Below are positions 1 through 16,700 of a stretch of 64,000 bases of DNA, piece after piece. Source of the DNA: Phoronis australis (taxonomy: Eukaryota; Phoronida; Phoronidae); assembly GCA_002633005.1 (NCBI GenBank), contig NMRA01000474.1, positions 126,001 to 190,000 of the forward strand, given 5' to 3'. Below the pieces are notes generated by a model that saw nothing but the letters and a program-made list of their open reading frames with translations, was not told the DNA's origin and ran no database searches. How positions within the stretch are numbered: position 1 is the first letter of the stretch; each line of letters opens with the position of its first letter. Both the position numbers and the translations under genes were made by a program.

Positions 1-75
1 CCTATCATCAATCCCACCTCCCCAGAGGGAGGGAGGGAGGAGGGAGGGANGAAGGAGAGGGGGGGAGGGAGAGAG
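1..75 (+). repeat. GA-rich low-complexity tract
   Basis: Imperfect GGGA/GAGA purine run containing one N, consistent with a polymorphic microsatellite. Confidence 0.8.
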
Positions 76-558
76 ATTAATACACATTATTCACCTAATG
101 CACTTTCTCGCATCACAAACAGGATCCTGCCATTGTGAGTGCATGGTCGGCTTTTCCCTAAAGCCTTCGAGTGACTCACAGCAAACTATTTGAATTCTCA
201 CATTTATATTTTCTTAACTAAAATAATGGTTGTGTTAACCAAGAACCTATCAAAATTAATTTATACAGATGTAGTTAACATTTGCTTAAACTAAAACAAG
301 GTGTCTCATTATTTACAGTTAATTGTTTGAAGTAATCCTTACAGAGGGCGCTAGCGTAGTTCCTCTTCAGGCTTCACTCGTTTTATACAGTGGTTACCAC
401 ATAATAAATTAATTGCTGGATTTAATCATTCTCTCTCCATCTACGTACAATCTCAAAGCATAGCAACCACAGTCAACTTCTGATACATGGCTTCTCCTTA
501 ACCAAAGATAACACCTATGAGATTGCCTTTTAGGGTAGAAGTAACGAGAAAGTTGATT

Positions 559-768
559 AAAAAATTATAAATCATGACTAATAGACTCGCTCTGAAACAA
601 ATTTCCTGATATCTTCGTCCTTAGTTGTTGTCCATGAACACCGACAGAAGGCGACGGAATATTTGTGAGAACTAGACAGTCATCAATCCCCAATAGGAGT
701 CAGGTGGCTCTGCAACGTCTAGAAGTTTGTTTTATGGTAGTTCCAGTACTCCTGATTTATAATTTTTT
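559..768. mobile_element. Foldback element, family A copy 1
   Basis: Bounded by AAAAAATTATAAATCA (559–574) and its exact reverse complement (753–768). The right half shares blocks with 14443–14718 (gaacaccg, the ttcca run, gatttataattttttgc). No ORF; MITE-like. Confidence 0.6.
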
Positions 769-775
769 GCATCTA

Positions 776-781
776 TTTATT
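776..781 (-). terminator. CDC7: Candidate CDC7 polyadenylation signal
   Basis: AATAAA on the minus strand, about 145 bp past the CDC7 stop. It lies just outside the inverted-repeat element at 559–768. Confidence 0.45.
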
Positions 782-922
782 CACCTGGATGAATAATATC
801 CATACAGCTTAACCAGTAAGTTCTTAATTTTGTAGGCACCCAATATGCTAATTAGTTGTACAATGGTGCTTGAGGTCCCACCAGATGTCACTACACTTTT
901 AGGAAGTCTATTGTAACCATCA

Positions 923-6081
<5,159 letters not shown>

Positions 6082-7149
6082 TGTAGACTGACTGAAAAAG
6101 AAAACATGAGGCTGAAGAGGTTGAGAAATACTTAAAATTAAGTATAAATAGGTAAATAAAACAAAAAGAATGGATCAACTGAAATTTTCGGATGTAATAA
6201 CTTCCTTTGTCAACAGAAACAGAAATAAAGTAAAATCAAACACTATATGACAATTGACTTTAAGTCATGTGTTCTGACCTAGAAACTAACTACCAGTGCA
6301 TGTGTGCTTAACTAAGTGTGCCACTTGGTTTGGAAATAGGACACGCTCAGCTGAGACGGGTCGTATCGTCGTTGGTGAAAAAACTACGTAAATATTAGGA
6401 AAGGGCGAATTAATCAGAAAAATGAAATCAAGCACAAAATAAATGTCACTTAATACCTACATTCATGCTGGAGCAAACACCATTATTCTATTCTACTCCT
6501 AAATTTGTGAACTGATCATCGCTTCCAACATCATAGAATTTAGTGTCACCGATTGGCAGACTACTTTTTCGCCTAGCTATTGTTTATTTCAGGGATATTT
6601 CTGACCAGGTTTGCACCTGTGCCCTTTGAGAGCACCTGATGATAAAAAATGTGCCTTAATTCTTTCAAAAACTTGTGGCTAGCATACTTATAGTAATTTA
6701 AGTGGTAACATATAAAACAGAGTATTGCGTTTTAAAATTTGCTACAACGAAATTGTTGCCATATCTCATGAAAATTGTCACAAAAATTGAGCAAATACTA
6801 CATAGGAGACACAAAAGCTGTATGCCGTTTTGCCAACTTTCTGTAACATACCAGCTGTGCTGAATAAAAATTTCCTCAGAAAAAAGAAAGAAGAATCCAT
6901 ATGATGGTGCTTCACAATTTAAGAGCAGTGCCTCAAGAGGACTTTTTGTAATTGGACATGGCTCATAATCGGTATGAGAAATTATTTCTGAAAAAATCTA
7001 TCGGGTCACAAATTTATGTGGTTACGTCAAACAGTCCCTGATTTAAGAACCGGAATTACTCTCACTGAGTAATGCCACTAACAGGCGTTATTCAGTGGGA
7101 GCAATTGATATTCAAATCAAGGACTCATCCATCTGACTGTTAGTGCTAC

Positions 7150-7592
7150 CGGGGTTTTCCATAGATATTAAGCCCACCCGATGAAACACCCATGGTCGTT
7201 TATTTGGAAAATTATGCCGAATACAGGACGTTTATTTGGTGTTACAACTAATTGTTGTAGTGTCAAGTATCTAGACAGTGGGACGTTTAGTTGGAAATTT
7301 TCCTCTTAAAAGCCCACTCAGCATCAACTTTTTGTCACAAATTCAGTTTCGTGGAGCATTTATCATTGATAAAAATGAACAAGGCATTGGCGAACTATGC
7401 ATTTATTTACAAAAAAATTAAAAACCGCAATTTTAAGTAAAAAAGAGTGTCAAGTCATCATAACTATGGCTTTCCGTTTACACGCCCCATTTTCCGAATA
7501 AACGCCCTAGCGTTAATTTGGTGTTGCTAAAAAGCCTGAAAATTTTCATTTTCCGAATAGGCTACACACGGGCTTATTAATGGAAATTACCA
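7150..7592. mobile_element. Candidate ~440-bp inverted-repeat element in the CDC7 5' intron
   Basis: The left end reads ggttttccatagatattaag. The right end, read in reverse complement, is ggtaatttccattaataag, giving imperfect ~25-bp terminal repeats around repeated acgtttatttgg-like units. The rest of the ~2-kb interval 6092–8073 shows no gene. Confidence 0.4.
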
Positions 7593-7816
7593 GTACTCAA
7601 AATAAAACTAGCAACTGAGACTTGGCTAAATAAGTGAATATTAATTGGAATATATGGAATCACCCACCTAATGCAATGACTAAGAAAACTGTATGACTGA
7701 ACGTCAAAGTACAAAAATTAAGGTTATCAACCCCACAACCAATATCACTTTTATCAGAGCCATGCACACCTGAATAAATTCACCCAAAGATTAACCTTGG
7801 TAGTGGTAAGCTGGCT

Positions 7817-7893
7817 GCATGCACAGGTATCCTATGCTTCTGATCGTCCCCATTGGGGACGATCTGAAGCTGAGGACGCCTGTGAGCTGCATG
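7817..7893. repeat. Long near-perfect palindrome, family C
   Basis: The arms GCTTCTGATCGTCCCC and GGGGACGATCTGAAGC face each other across ATT. Pairing extends through AGGACGCCTGTG-type flanks to about 35 bp per arm. Single-arm copies recur at 8431–8460 and 8721–8750. Confidence 0.8.
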
Positions 7894-8073
7894 GGCCGAT
7901 TGTCGGATTGACGGTCGGTGTCAAAAACAAAAATATAAACGAAATTTTCAAGAAAGACAATCCCACACTGTAAAAAGAGTTACCTATGATACACATTCAA
8001 ATCTCAGTCGTACAATTTTGCAATTATAATCTACAGATGTAATTAAATTTAACATTTTTCAAGTTAAACTTAC

Positions 8074-8110
8074 CCTAAAATACTGTGTACCTTATATTCT
8101 CGCCAAGGCA
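8074..8110 (-). other. CDC7: Putative noncoding first exon of CDC7
   Basis: The coding start is preceded by a strong acceptor at 6092, so an upstream UTR exon is expected. A near-consensus donor (TTTTAGG/gtaagttt) lies at 8074, about 40 bp inside the E2F palindrome. The right edge (transcription start) is a guess. Confidence 0.45.
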
Positions 8111-8116
8111 AAATTC

Positions 8117-8146
8117 GCGCGAAATTTCGCGCTTGGTGTGACGTCA
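8117..8146. promoter_or_regulatory. E2F-type palindrome plus CRE, likely CDC7 promoter
   Basis: GCGCGAAATTTCGCGC at 8117–8132 is a perfect 16-bp palindrome made of two back-to-back TTTCGCGC E2F sites. A consensus CRE, TGACGTCA, sits 6 bp away at 8139–8146. CpG is locally enriched against AT-rich surroundings. Its place just upstream of the proposed CDC7 first exon suits an S-phase gene. It could also serve the divergent WDR46 gene. Confidence 0.65.
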
Positions 8147-8430
8147 CGTTTTACCCATGTGCACATGCGTGACAATGTTTATTTCCGCCTCAGCTGGAAA
8201 AGAAGCATGGACGGGGAAGCTGCCGGTTTCATGGTAATGTTAACGGGTGACTGGTTTTGGTGTCCTTTGCTTATTTGTGTGGTGTCATAATGAACTAGGA
8301 TAAGGGTCGGCATTTCAATCGTTTGTTGAAAACTGGAAGAAGTGTGAATTAGTAATCCACTTGGCAACGTCTCGGTCAATCATACGGTCTACGGATGTCA
8401 CACTTTCAATCTTCTCCACACAACAAGTCA

Positions 8431-9110
8431 CAAGCGTCCTCAGCTTCTGATCGTCCCCAATACACTATATAACACTCATGGGCGGCGCATCACTGAAAAA
8501 GTGGGGGGAGGGGCTAAATTTACACAAACAGAGGTTCAACAAACCAAGAGCAACTCCCGCGTCACATGCGAAAGGGAATTATCCGTTGAGTTACGAATGA
8601 ACAGGGATTGCTGAGTTAACGATGCCGTGACTTTCCGTGATGAATCAGCAATTGTCGTTCATCCATTACTCATTGGATAATTCCGTACCCGGTATACCCC
8701 GTACCCTTCGTGTTTGACCACAGGCGTCCTCAGCTTCCGATCGTCCCCAATACACTACATATAATACTACAAGGTATGACACTCCCGACTAGAAATTCCA
8801 CGGGTGCTTCACTTCAGCCATCCATAGCAAATATAAAACTCAATAAATTTACACAAAGAGAGGTTCAACAAACCATGAAGAATTGTTCTTTCTCCCAATA
8901 CCATTCACGGTGTCCTGTTCCGGCGACTTTGTAAGGAATTCGCAGTCAAAGAACAAAAATGTTCCCAAAAAGCCCCCACACACTTTCATCGTGGGCCGCT
9001 TGAGGTCAAGGACGGTACGGAAATTGCCGGTGAGTTACGGAAGGACTCAATAGTGCAGAGTTATCGACATCGTGACTTTACGCCACAAACCCGCAATTTC
9101 CGTTGCGATG
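8431..9110. repeat. Two diverged direct-repeat blocks (about 8431–8700 and 8721–9110)
   Basis: Each block opens with GCGTCCTCAGCTTC, then GATCGTCCCCAATACACTA. Both share an internal cacaaa(c/g)agaggttcaaca segment and a later ttgagttacg...gccgtgactt-like segment. They look like two decayed copies of one element; the short ORFs here show no domain. Confidence 0.55.
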
Positions 9111-9700
9111 CCATTGAACTTCAAAGTAGCTGCTCATGGCGCTGGCATTCGGCGACTTAGTGAACTAACGACTGCTGTTTGAAAAGTGTCAATGCGCAGC
9201 AGTTTGTCAGAGTTTCTGAAAATGAAATAATTATCAATTAAAAGAGTGATAAATTCTTCATCTAAAAATTGGGGGGCATATTGTGCACCTGCAAAAACAT
9301 CAATTTCCCTACCCATCAAAATTGACTTCGAGAAAAGAACTTGAGTAGATCCGCACGCATCTGAACTACATTCTGTCCAAATTTCATGTTTGTAATTGAG
9401 AGTATAGTGCTTTTTTGAATTGGAAGAACAAGAGCCACTTTTTCGAAAGTTGATCGCATGGCGGAAAATCATGCGCTAAAAAAGCTTACAAACAGTGATT
9501 TATTAGCGACCAAGGTAACAATTTGTAACACAAGATTGTCTTATAGTTAACTTTAAAGTCTGAAAACGGGTAGTTTACCGGTGTAGGTTTTACATGGATG
9601 AGCACTGTGACCTACTTTTGGTTTGTCCTCCCTACATTGACATTGTTAAGTACCTTTTGCGCACAGAGGAATGTCCGAGTAGGCCGTCGATGTTTTTATT

Positions 9701-9933
9701 TCCGTCTAGCTCGAGCAAATACTCCTGTAATCAAACTTTTTCTTCGAGCAGTCCTTCATTCAGTTGCCCAAATCGGCGTCTGGCCATTTTGAACACTGCT
9801 TGGCCAGGAGATATGGCATCTTACCATCTGGTGTGCCCAGTGTTAAAATGGCCAGTTGCCGATTTGGGTAACTGGAAGAAGCACTTCTTGAAAACAAAGT
9901 TTGATTACAGGAGTATTATTTGAGTTGGACGGA
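9701..9933. mobile_element. 233-bp foldback element with ~95-bp arms
   Basis: The left arm (9701–9798) and right arm (9838–9933) are reverse complements over most of their length. Shared blocks include TCCGTC, AATACTCCTGTAATCAAACT, CCCAAATCGGC and TGGCCATTTT. The loop is about 40 bp. The plus-strand ORFs here come from the palindrome, not from a gene. Confidence 0.85.
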
Positions 9934-10423
9934 GTTAAGAACGTTGGCAGCCTCCTAAGGCATCCCTCTGTCTGCAAAATGTATTTATAACAATGCGATT
10001 TTGATGTTTTAATTAGTGTGAGGCATAATTCGCCAAAAAGCCTCTGGTGTATGAAACGCCTATGGGAGATTCACTCTCTGGTTTGGGCCAGATGTCTGCC
10101 AGTCACTGTATTACACACTGGCTGACTGAGACATTGGTTCTGCCTTGATAACCCGATAACCAGCCCGTTATTCAGTTGTTGCCTCATTCTATAAACATGG
10201 GCTGCTATATTTCACCAGTTCCCTTCCTCACCGCTCCCAGTTTTCATTCTGAATGTGAAGTTCGCGCCGATGGCCGTGTGACCGTAACACTCAGTCATGT
10301 ATGAGATCCTATCTAAACTAATGGTGATCTGTAAAGTGAATCAGTGCAGTAATTTTGATTTTTAGTTATATTATCACTTCATTATTAAAACTGGCATATT
10401 ATACAGAAAACATTGATTTTCAG

Positions 10424-10702
10424 AGGCTACCTGACACTGGCAAGGCAGTCGGGACAAAAAAGAAAATGACACGATATTTCGACGCTGCAGAAGATAGTGG
10501 CAAGACAGAAGAGTTCACCCCCGATTTAAGTCGGTTCAGCCAAAGAAAGAGGGACAAGACTCTGTCATCGATCGCCAACAAGAATATCACAACAATAGCA
10601 CTAAGCAGGAACATGACTCTGAAGAAAAATGAGGTCACTGGCTGGGACAAGTTAGTGATAAAGGGCGACGATGACGACGGTGATCTTCCTTTTGGTGGAA
10701 GT
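10424..10702 (+). CDS. WDR46: WDR46 first recognised exon (N-terminal tail)
   Basis: Open from 10424. The likely start is ATG 10466, with A at −3 ([17 protein letters not shown]...). The basic and acidic tail ends [13 protein letters not shown] at an AGT/gtgagg donor, phase 0. An upstream exon joining at 10424 would add at least 14 residues ([14 protein letters not shown]). Confidence 0.75.
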
Positions 10703-13700
10703 GTGAGGAAGCAGCCGAGGGGTGTGGGTATTTTGCAACCATGTCAAAAGTGTGATGTAATTTTTAGGAAAATTGTGCTTCCAAATGAAGCCTAGTGGTG
10801 ACGCTTTTGGAAGCTCGTGTTAGTGACTACTGTGCTCTGACCATTCCTGTAGTTCAAATTTTTGGCAGTTTAGCTTCTGGAGACAAGTCTTTGACTGAAC
10901 TTGTTGGCAAGTGTTCAACTAGATATATGTTTTGACTCTTTGTATGTTGCAGAAATTTTAGAAATTGTGACAACTTGCCAGCATTTTCCTTATTTTTGCT
11001 CCTTGTGCGACATGAATGACAATCTTGAATGGGCTCCCATGAGGCCTTTTTTGAACCTTGTGTAAACTGGCTGTGTCTAGACCAAGTTAAAGTTACAAGA
11101 CCATTTGAGCTTAAACAGCTCTTTGAAAAGTATAGTATAGAAAGATGTGATGTGATGTTGACCAACAGGTGGTGTGTGTTGCACATAACTGCACTGATTT
11201 ACAGCCACTTTTTAGTACATCGACTTTTTAGTACATCGACTTTTTAGTACATCGACTTTTTAGTACTGTGAAGTTTCTTGTGAAGTGTCTGGCAAATCAT
11301 AACCAGTTCACCCTGTGTTCCCTTTCAGAACGACCCATTTCCTGGTGATGCCCCCGTGCCAAAGGACAAGATCAAGAAGTACACAAGAGGTGATAAAATG
11401 CACACGGTGAGTGAAATGGAAAACTATATTTCCCTAAGTGTCACAAGTGAAGCAAGGCACTTACCTATAAATACCTGCATTCAGGTAAATCACTTGGGCT
11501 CCTTATCTCACCAATGCTTACATACTGATGAACTGTGTTCTGCTCTCAATCTATTCAGATATCAAAATGAGGGGTAGCCAGTGAACCCTTAGATGATGGA
11601 TCTTTAAAAATAGGTTTTGTGAGTACTTTCACTCGGCACATTTACTTTGACATTTTCCACCTCATCTACAGGTGTGCTTTTCAAATGTAAAAAGTTCCCG
11701 CATTTAAAATTGCACATTTTCGTGTTATTGGTCAATGACTTAGGTGAAAAGTGTTCAATATACCATACTTGTCCAGATTAAACCCATTTCAGCTAGAACT
11801 CGCTCAGGATTTTAAGAAAATCTTCACATCCGCGCCACGCCCAATTCACACAGTTGTGACATCACCCATATCCTCCATATCCTCTTGACCGCCCATCTAC
11901 AGAGAGAGGTCAGCTACCAAAACCTACACTACTGGCTTACCTGTGAAGAAGAAATTTTGTATTGCCCATACTGATACTTAGTTCTTGTGTTTGAAGTAGC
12001 CAAAATCAATCCAACAACCCACTAAGTGCAACTCCTATAGGTGTTATGTAAAAGCCCACCCCAGACTTCTAAACAAATTCTTTTTATAAGCTCATAACTT
12101 TCTTAATTTAAACACCCCAGGCATTAACCCGGTCAAATACGGTTATTAATCTCTTCATGATCATGAAAACTAAACTCTGAATACGCAAGAGTGAGAGGGG
12201 TGTATAATTTTGTACAGGGGAGGTAATAGCTCATCTGTCGGAGTAGCACTTGCTCAAAGTTTACATTTTGTTACGTCATTGTAGGATGGAATCAAGACCA
12301 AGTACCAACAGCACCACCTGCAGAGACGTGACAGGAAGTTGCGAAAAGCGGCAAAACAGGCAGCACGCTCAGAGTTTCTTCTGCCTCAGACAACAGGGTA
12401 GATAACTCCTTGAAGTCAAGGCCGCCCGTTTTTCACCTCTGTTTTTGTAGCACTTTCACATCAGGATGATAAATCCGTTTTTAGATGAGATGAAATTTGA
12501 CCCTGGCAGCTTTTAATGATAAAGGTCGTATTTACAATGATGTACCACGCCTGACAGTTTCACAAAAATAATCTTCAGCGGCCAGTGAGAAAATAGAAGG
12601 AAAGTTGTGTGCAAAAACTGAAAAAAAAACACTTATGTACGATCTTTTTTTACAAATATCAGTTTCAATATAAGTTGAATAGTTGTCTTTGTTCCAGTTT
12701 CTTAGAGGCAGACGAAGGTGAGCTGACAACAGAAGTCACTCAGCATGATATTGCCCGTGCAGTGGATGTCTTCAGTGCACAAAAGGTGACGCTTAGAACA
12801 AAGCTTTGACTTTAAAGCACCAAATTGTACAGTATTGATGCTAGTGCTATGGTTTAACGCACAACGTTGGAGTTGTGTCTTTTCCATTTGCCCAATGTAG
12901 AGGCCACGGAACCCCTTGAAATTTTTCATGTTGTCTTTTCAATGAGAGTAACTGAGAATACATAAGTGCTTAGGGCTCCACTAATTAAATTGACTGCAAA
13001 GTTAATTGCATTTATGCAGCAAAGACAGTTGTTAGCTTGTTGGAAAATGGGTTGGTTGTCTCTCCTGAACAATAGGTGGGGTTATTGTTGTGGTGGTTGC
13101 TTTTGTCCTTGATAAATGACCTTCCATTAGATGGTGATGTTGGATTACTAAGTTTTGTAAACTTGACATTTTACAGTAAGTTATTTATCATTGCTGGAAA
13201 AAGGAAATATAATACCCTTAGAAGGGCTTGATGTTCGATTCAGAAGTACGTTTTTGTTGTCAACGCTTTGTTCTTTTGTTTCTAGTATTTTGAATTGGAG
13301 CTGAACCAGTTTGGTCCTTATAGGATGGACTACACAAAGAATGGAAGGTTAGTCTTAGATATGATGTCATTTCCTGGCTCATGACCATATGTCAATCGTT
13401 AGAGGCACAGTCCTGTGGTTGGTTTTAGCAAAGGTTGCACGTCAGGGTGTTGCAAATACGGTCGTAGGCAGGAGTAGGAACAAGGTGCTGCTTTTTGAAG
13501 AAACAAAGCATTGCAACTGATTTAGTAAATTGGGTTTTAGGCTGTGTTAGACAGTTGTCTTCACAAGCCACTAATGAATTGAATGTCAGTAACAATGTGG
13601 GATGAAGTGTATAATATTGAATAAAACTGGACTTGGACTTCACCCTTGTACTCAATGGTTGTGTTAATAGCATTGTTATAGCAATCAAAGGCACAATCCG

Positions 13701-16700
13701 CCCTTTTATTGTTAACATTAAGATCTAGAGCCTAAGCATAATCATGCAAATACAGAACTAAGGCTTTGACATTCTCAGATGAAGAATCCTGACTTCATGA
13801 CCTAAAACAAACATGGTGGACAAACACAACTGTTCAGCATGCTGTAGCCCAGCAGCTGATGACAGGCGAAACTGCTCACACAAACCTGTGTAAGGAACTT
13901 AAAGTTTATGCTTTGCTGATCTGAGTATTTGAGAAGTGAGTTCTCTTTCAGACGTGATCTTTTGAACACAGCCTACCAGATCATTGAAAGACTTGAAATT
14001 CCCTAGGTGGCGTTTGTGAAGCAGTCTGGCTCCACTTGTATAATTGGGTGCATTTAGGTAGTCACTTGAGATCCTTATACCTTGGAAGTCCTGCGCTTGT
14101 AAACAGCTTTCTGTATTCATGCTACTCAGATAGCGAAAAAAGCGCTACCTAGTGGTAACCCAGTCTCCCGTTAATCACCTTCATAAATTATATTTCTCAA
14201 AATTCATTGGATAAAATGCAGCAATCTGACCTTAAGTGTATAGAGTGCTTGACTGGATTTATGTTTTCAGACATTTGCTGATAGGTGGCAGGCGTGGTCA
14301 CATTGCAGCTTTTGATTGGCAGACCAAGAAACTTCATTGTGAAATTAACGTCATGGAGACAGTTCAAGATGTCAAGTAGGCAATTTTCTTCTCTCAGTAT
14401 CTTAGCTGTTGGTTTTTCTTAGCAGTTCAAAAGTACCGTTACGAAAAAATAACTGTAAAACTTAACTTCTGGAACTCACTGTAAAATATTTTTCTTACTG
14501 TGGACTGGCTCCCGTGAAAGTTTTGTCGCCCTCTGCTGTTATAGACACCAACTGCAAGGCCCTGGACCATGAGTTCGACAACTGAAATCTGACCCCTCCG
14601 TGTCTATTAAAAGTTCTTTTCTATGAACACCGGAAGAGGTCGACAAAATTTTTGTAGAAGGATCCAAGTAAACTATTTTACAGTAAGTTCCAGAAGTGAT
14701 GATTTATAATTTTTTGCTCCATCTGGATGAACGTTAATGTTCATCATCTACAATTGTGTAAATATCATTTATAAACCTTGTATTCTGTTGCCGTGCACAT
14801 TTTGTTTGATTGTTGTTGCTTTAAATAGAGATTGTCTCCCCTACTACACTGTTTGACCATTGGGATCTATTCCTTTACAGCCATAAATAAATGATTGCTG
14901 TTTCTTTAAAGTTGTATTATTTCCAGTCTTGAGAAAAAAGAAATGTGAAGTTTTTGCTTTAACCGAACCGGGTGTTGTTTCTCAGCAACACTTTTGAGGT
15001 AAGTCACTTACAGAGCTCCCACATTTTGAGAACCAGTTTTTGCCATTGAATAACAATCATGAAACTGGTTCTCAAATTCGGGACACTTGTACATGGCTAT
15101 AGCTCTTTTCTACTTTATTTGACCTCTTGTCTTCGATATTCGATCTGTTCTCCTCCAGGTGGCTACACATCGAGACCATGTTTGCCGTTGCTCAGAAGCA
15201 GTGGACGTACATCTACGATAACCAGGGCGTTGAGTTACATTGTCTTAAGAAGTTGGACAGTGTGCTGAGAATGGAGTTCTTACCTTACCACTTCCTGTTG
15301 GGTAGGTGTGTCCGTGCATACAATATTTCGAAAGCATGTGCTGTATTCAACAGTTTTATCACAGTGTTATATGTGGACTGAAGGTGTCGCTAGGTGCTCT
15401 TAAGAAATCAAAAATAAGACCCTAATATGATAATAAGTCATTATTAAGTGGTCAAATTAGTGTGTGCAGCCCAAAAACACTTTGGAAATGTCTATATCTA
15501 ATAATCTTACAGTGGCCACAGAGTAATCCATGGCAATGAGATAATTGTGTGCTTTAAGTGAAAGTCTGACTTGACCGTATTACCAGACCAGGTTCAAACT
15601 TGGAGTTGTTTATGACATGTCTTGGGTGTTTAGATGTTAGCTATGCTGGGACAAGTTGCAAGGATCTGGTGTTGATCAGTTCAGAGTGTCACCTTTGACC
15701 TGTTCAGAGTGTCACCTTTGACCTATTCAGAGGGTCACCTTTGACCTATTCTCTTCATTGCACATTATTCTACGATTAAATCCAAATTTGTGACATTTTT
15801 ATTTTTGCTTACTCTTCGTTTTCTTCAAATTGTGTTTAGAATCCTGTTATAAGAGATTTTGCAGAATTATTTATGCTTGTGGATGCCAGCAGGCATTCTC
15901 TGTTTTTGCAATTTTATTATGTTGTTACCATATTCGTTTGATTGACCATCATATCGGTGTTGAATTTTCCACATTTTTCTACTGTCCTCTCGTACTTATG
16001 TACGTGAAATGTGGGTGATTCCACAACAAAGCTTTGTTCAATGAAACAGTCACTAATGAAAGTCTAGTGCCATGTTATCATAATGTATGACACAATATAA
16101 CAAATACCTCAAATGGTCTTGCTTACTCTGCATCTACCCAAGATGCGACTGGATTTACTTCCAGTACAGTGCCTGTACAGTCCCTTATCAAAGTTGTGTG
16201 CTAAAACAGTTGATGGTGTCACATCTCTGTGCAGGGAACCTGTGTAGCAATAAATTCTCTGTGCAAATCGTTGACTTTCTAGTGGCAGCAAATGCAAAGG
16301 GCTATCTCAGCTATACTGATGTCTCTATCGGCCAGAAGGTGGCAGGCTACATGACGAGTCTGGGTCGGCTGGATGTCATGTGCCAGAACCCTCGCAATGC
16401 CATTATTCATCTGGGACACTCTGGAGGTATGGGATTGAAATACTGCATCTTGGACACCTTGGGCGTTTTTATACACTTGAATTGTCTGTTGGAGTTGTTT
16501 CGTGTTTGAACATGTACAAACTTCAACAGCAAATCATGTGACTTGCAAAATGGGAAATTTTGTGATACGTACAACGGGAATTAATCCAGTCATTGATAGA
16601 GATCAGGTGGAAACGCCTTGTCACCAATTAAATTTGTGTGGCAGTGAATGATTTTCTATTTCTCAATGTCATCAAGAGCCGACGAACAATATATTTTCTA

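Larger units (their letters stand above)
8147..10423. other. Divergent interval between CDC7 and WDR46
   Basis: Apart from the E2F/CRE cluster and the repeats listed separately, nothing recognisable is seen. Open frames near 9134–9472 (minus) and 9594–9923 (plus) lack conserved motifs. A WDR46 first exon or promoter should lie here, but I could not place it. Confidence 0.6.

Noticed and set aside
9137-9172. Possible WDR46 first coding exon starting ATGGCGCTGGCA
   Set aside because: Only a weak GTGAAC donor follows and the family N-terminus is not conserved, so there is nothing to support the join.
9594-9923. 109-residue plus-strand frame
   Set aside because: It lies inside the foldback element, so both arms keep frames open; no domain and no splice context.
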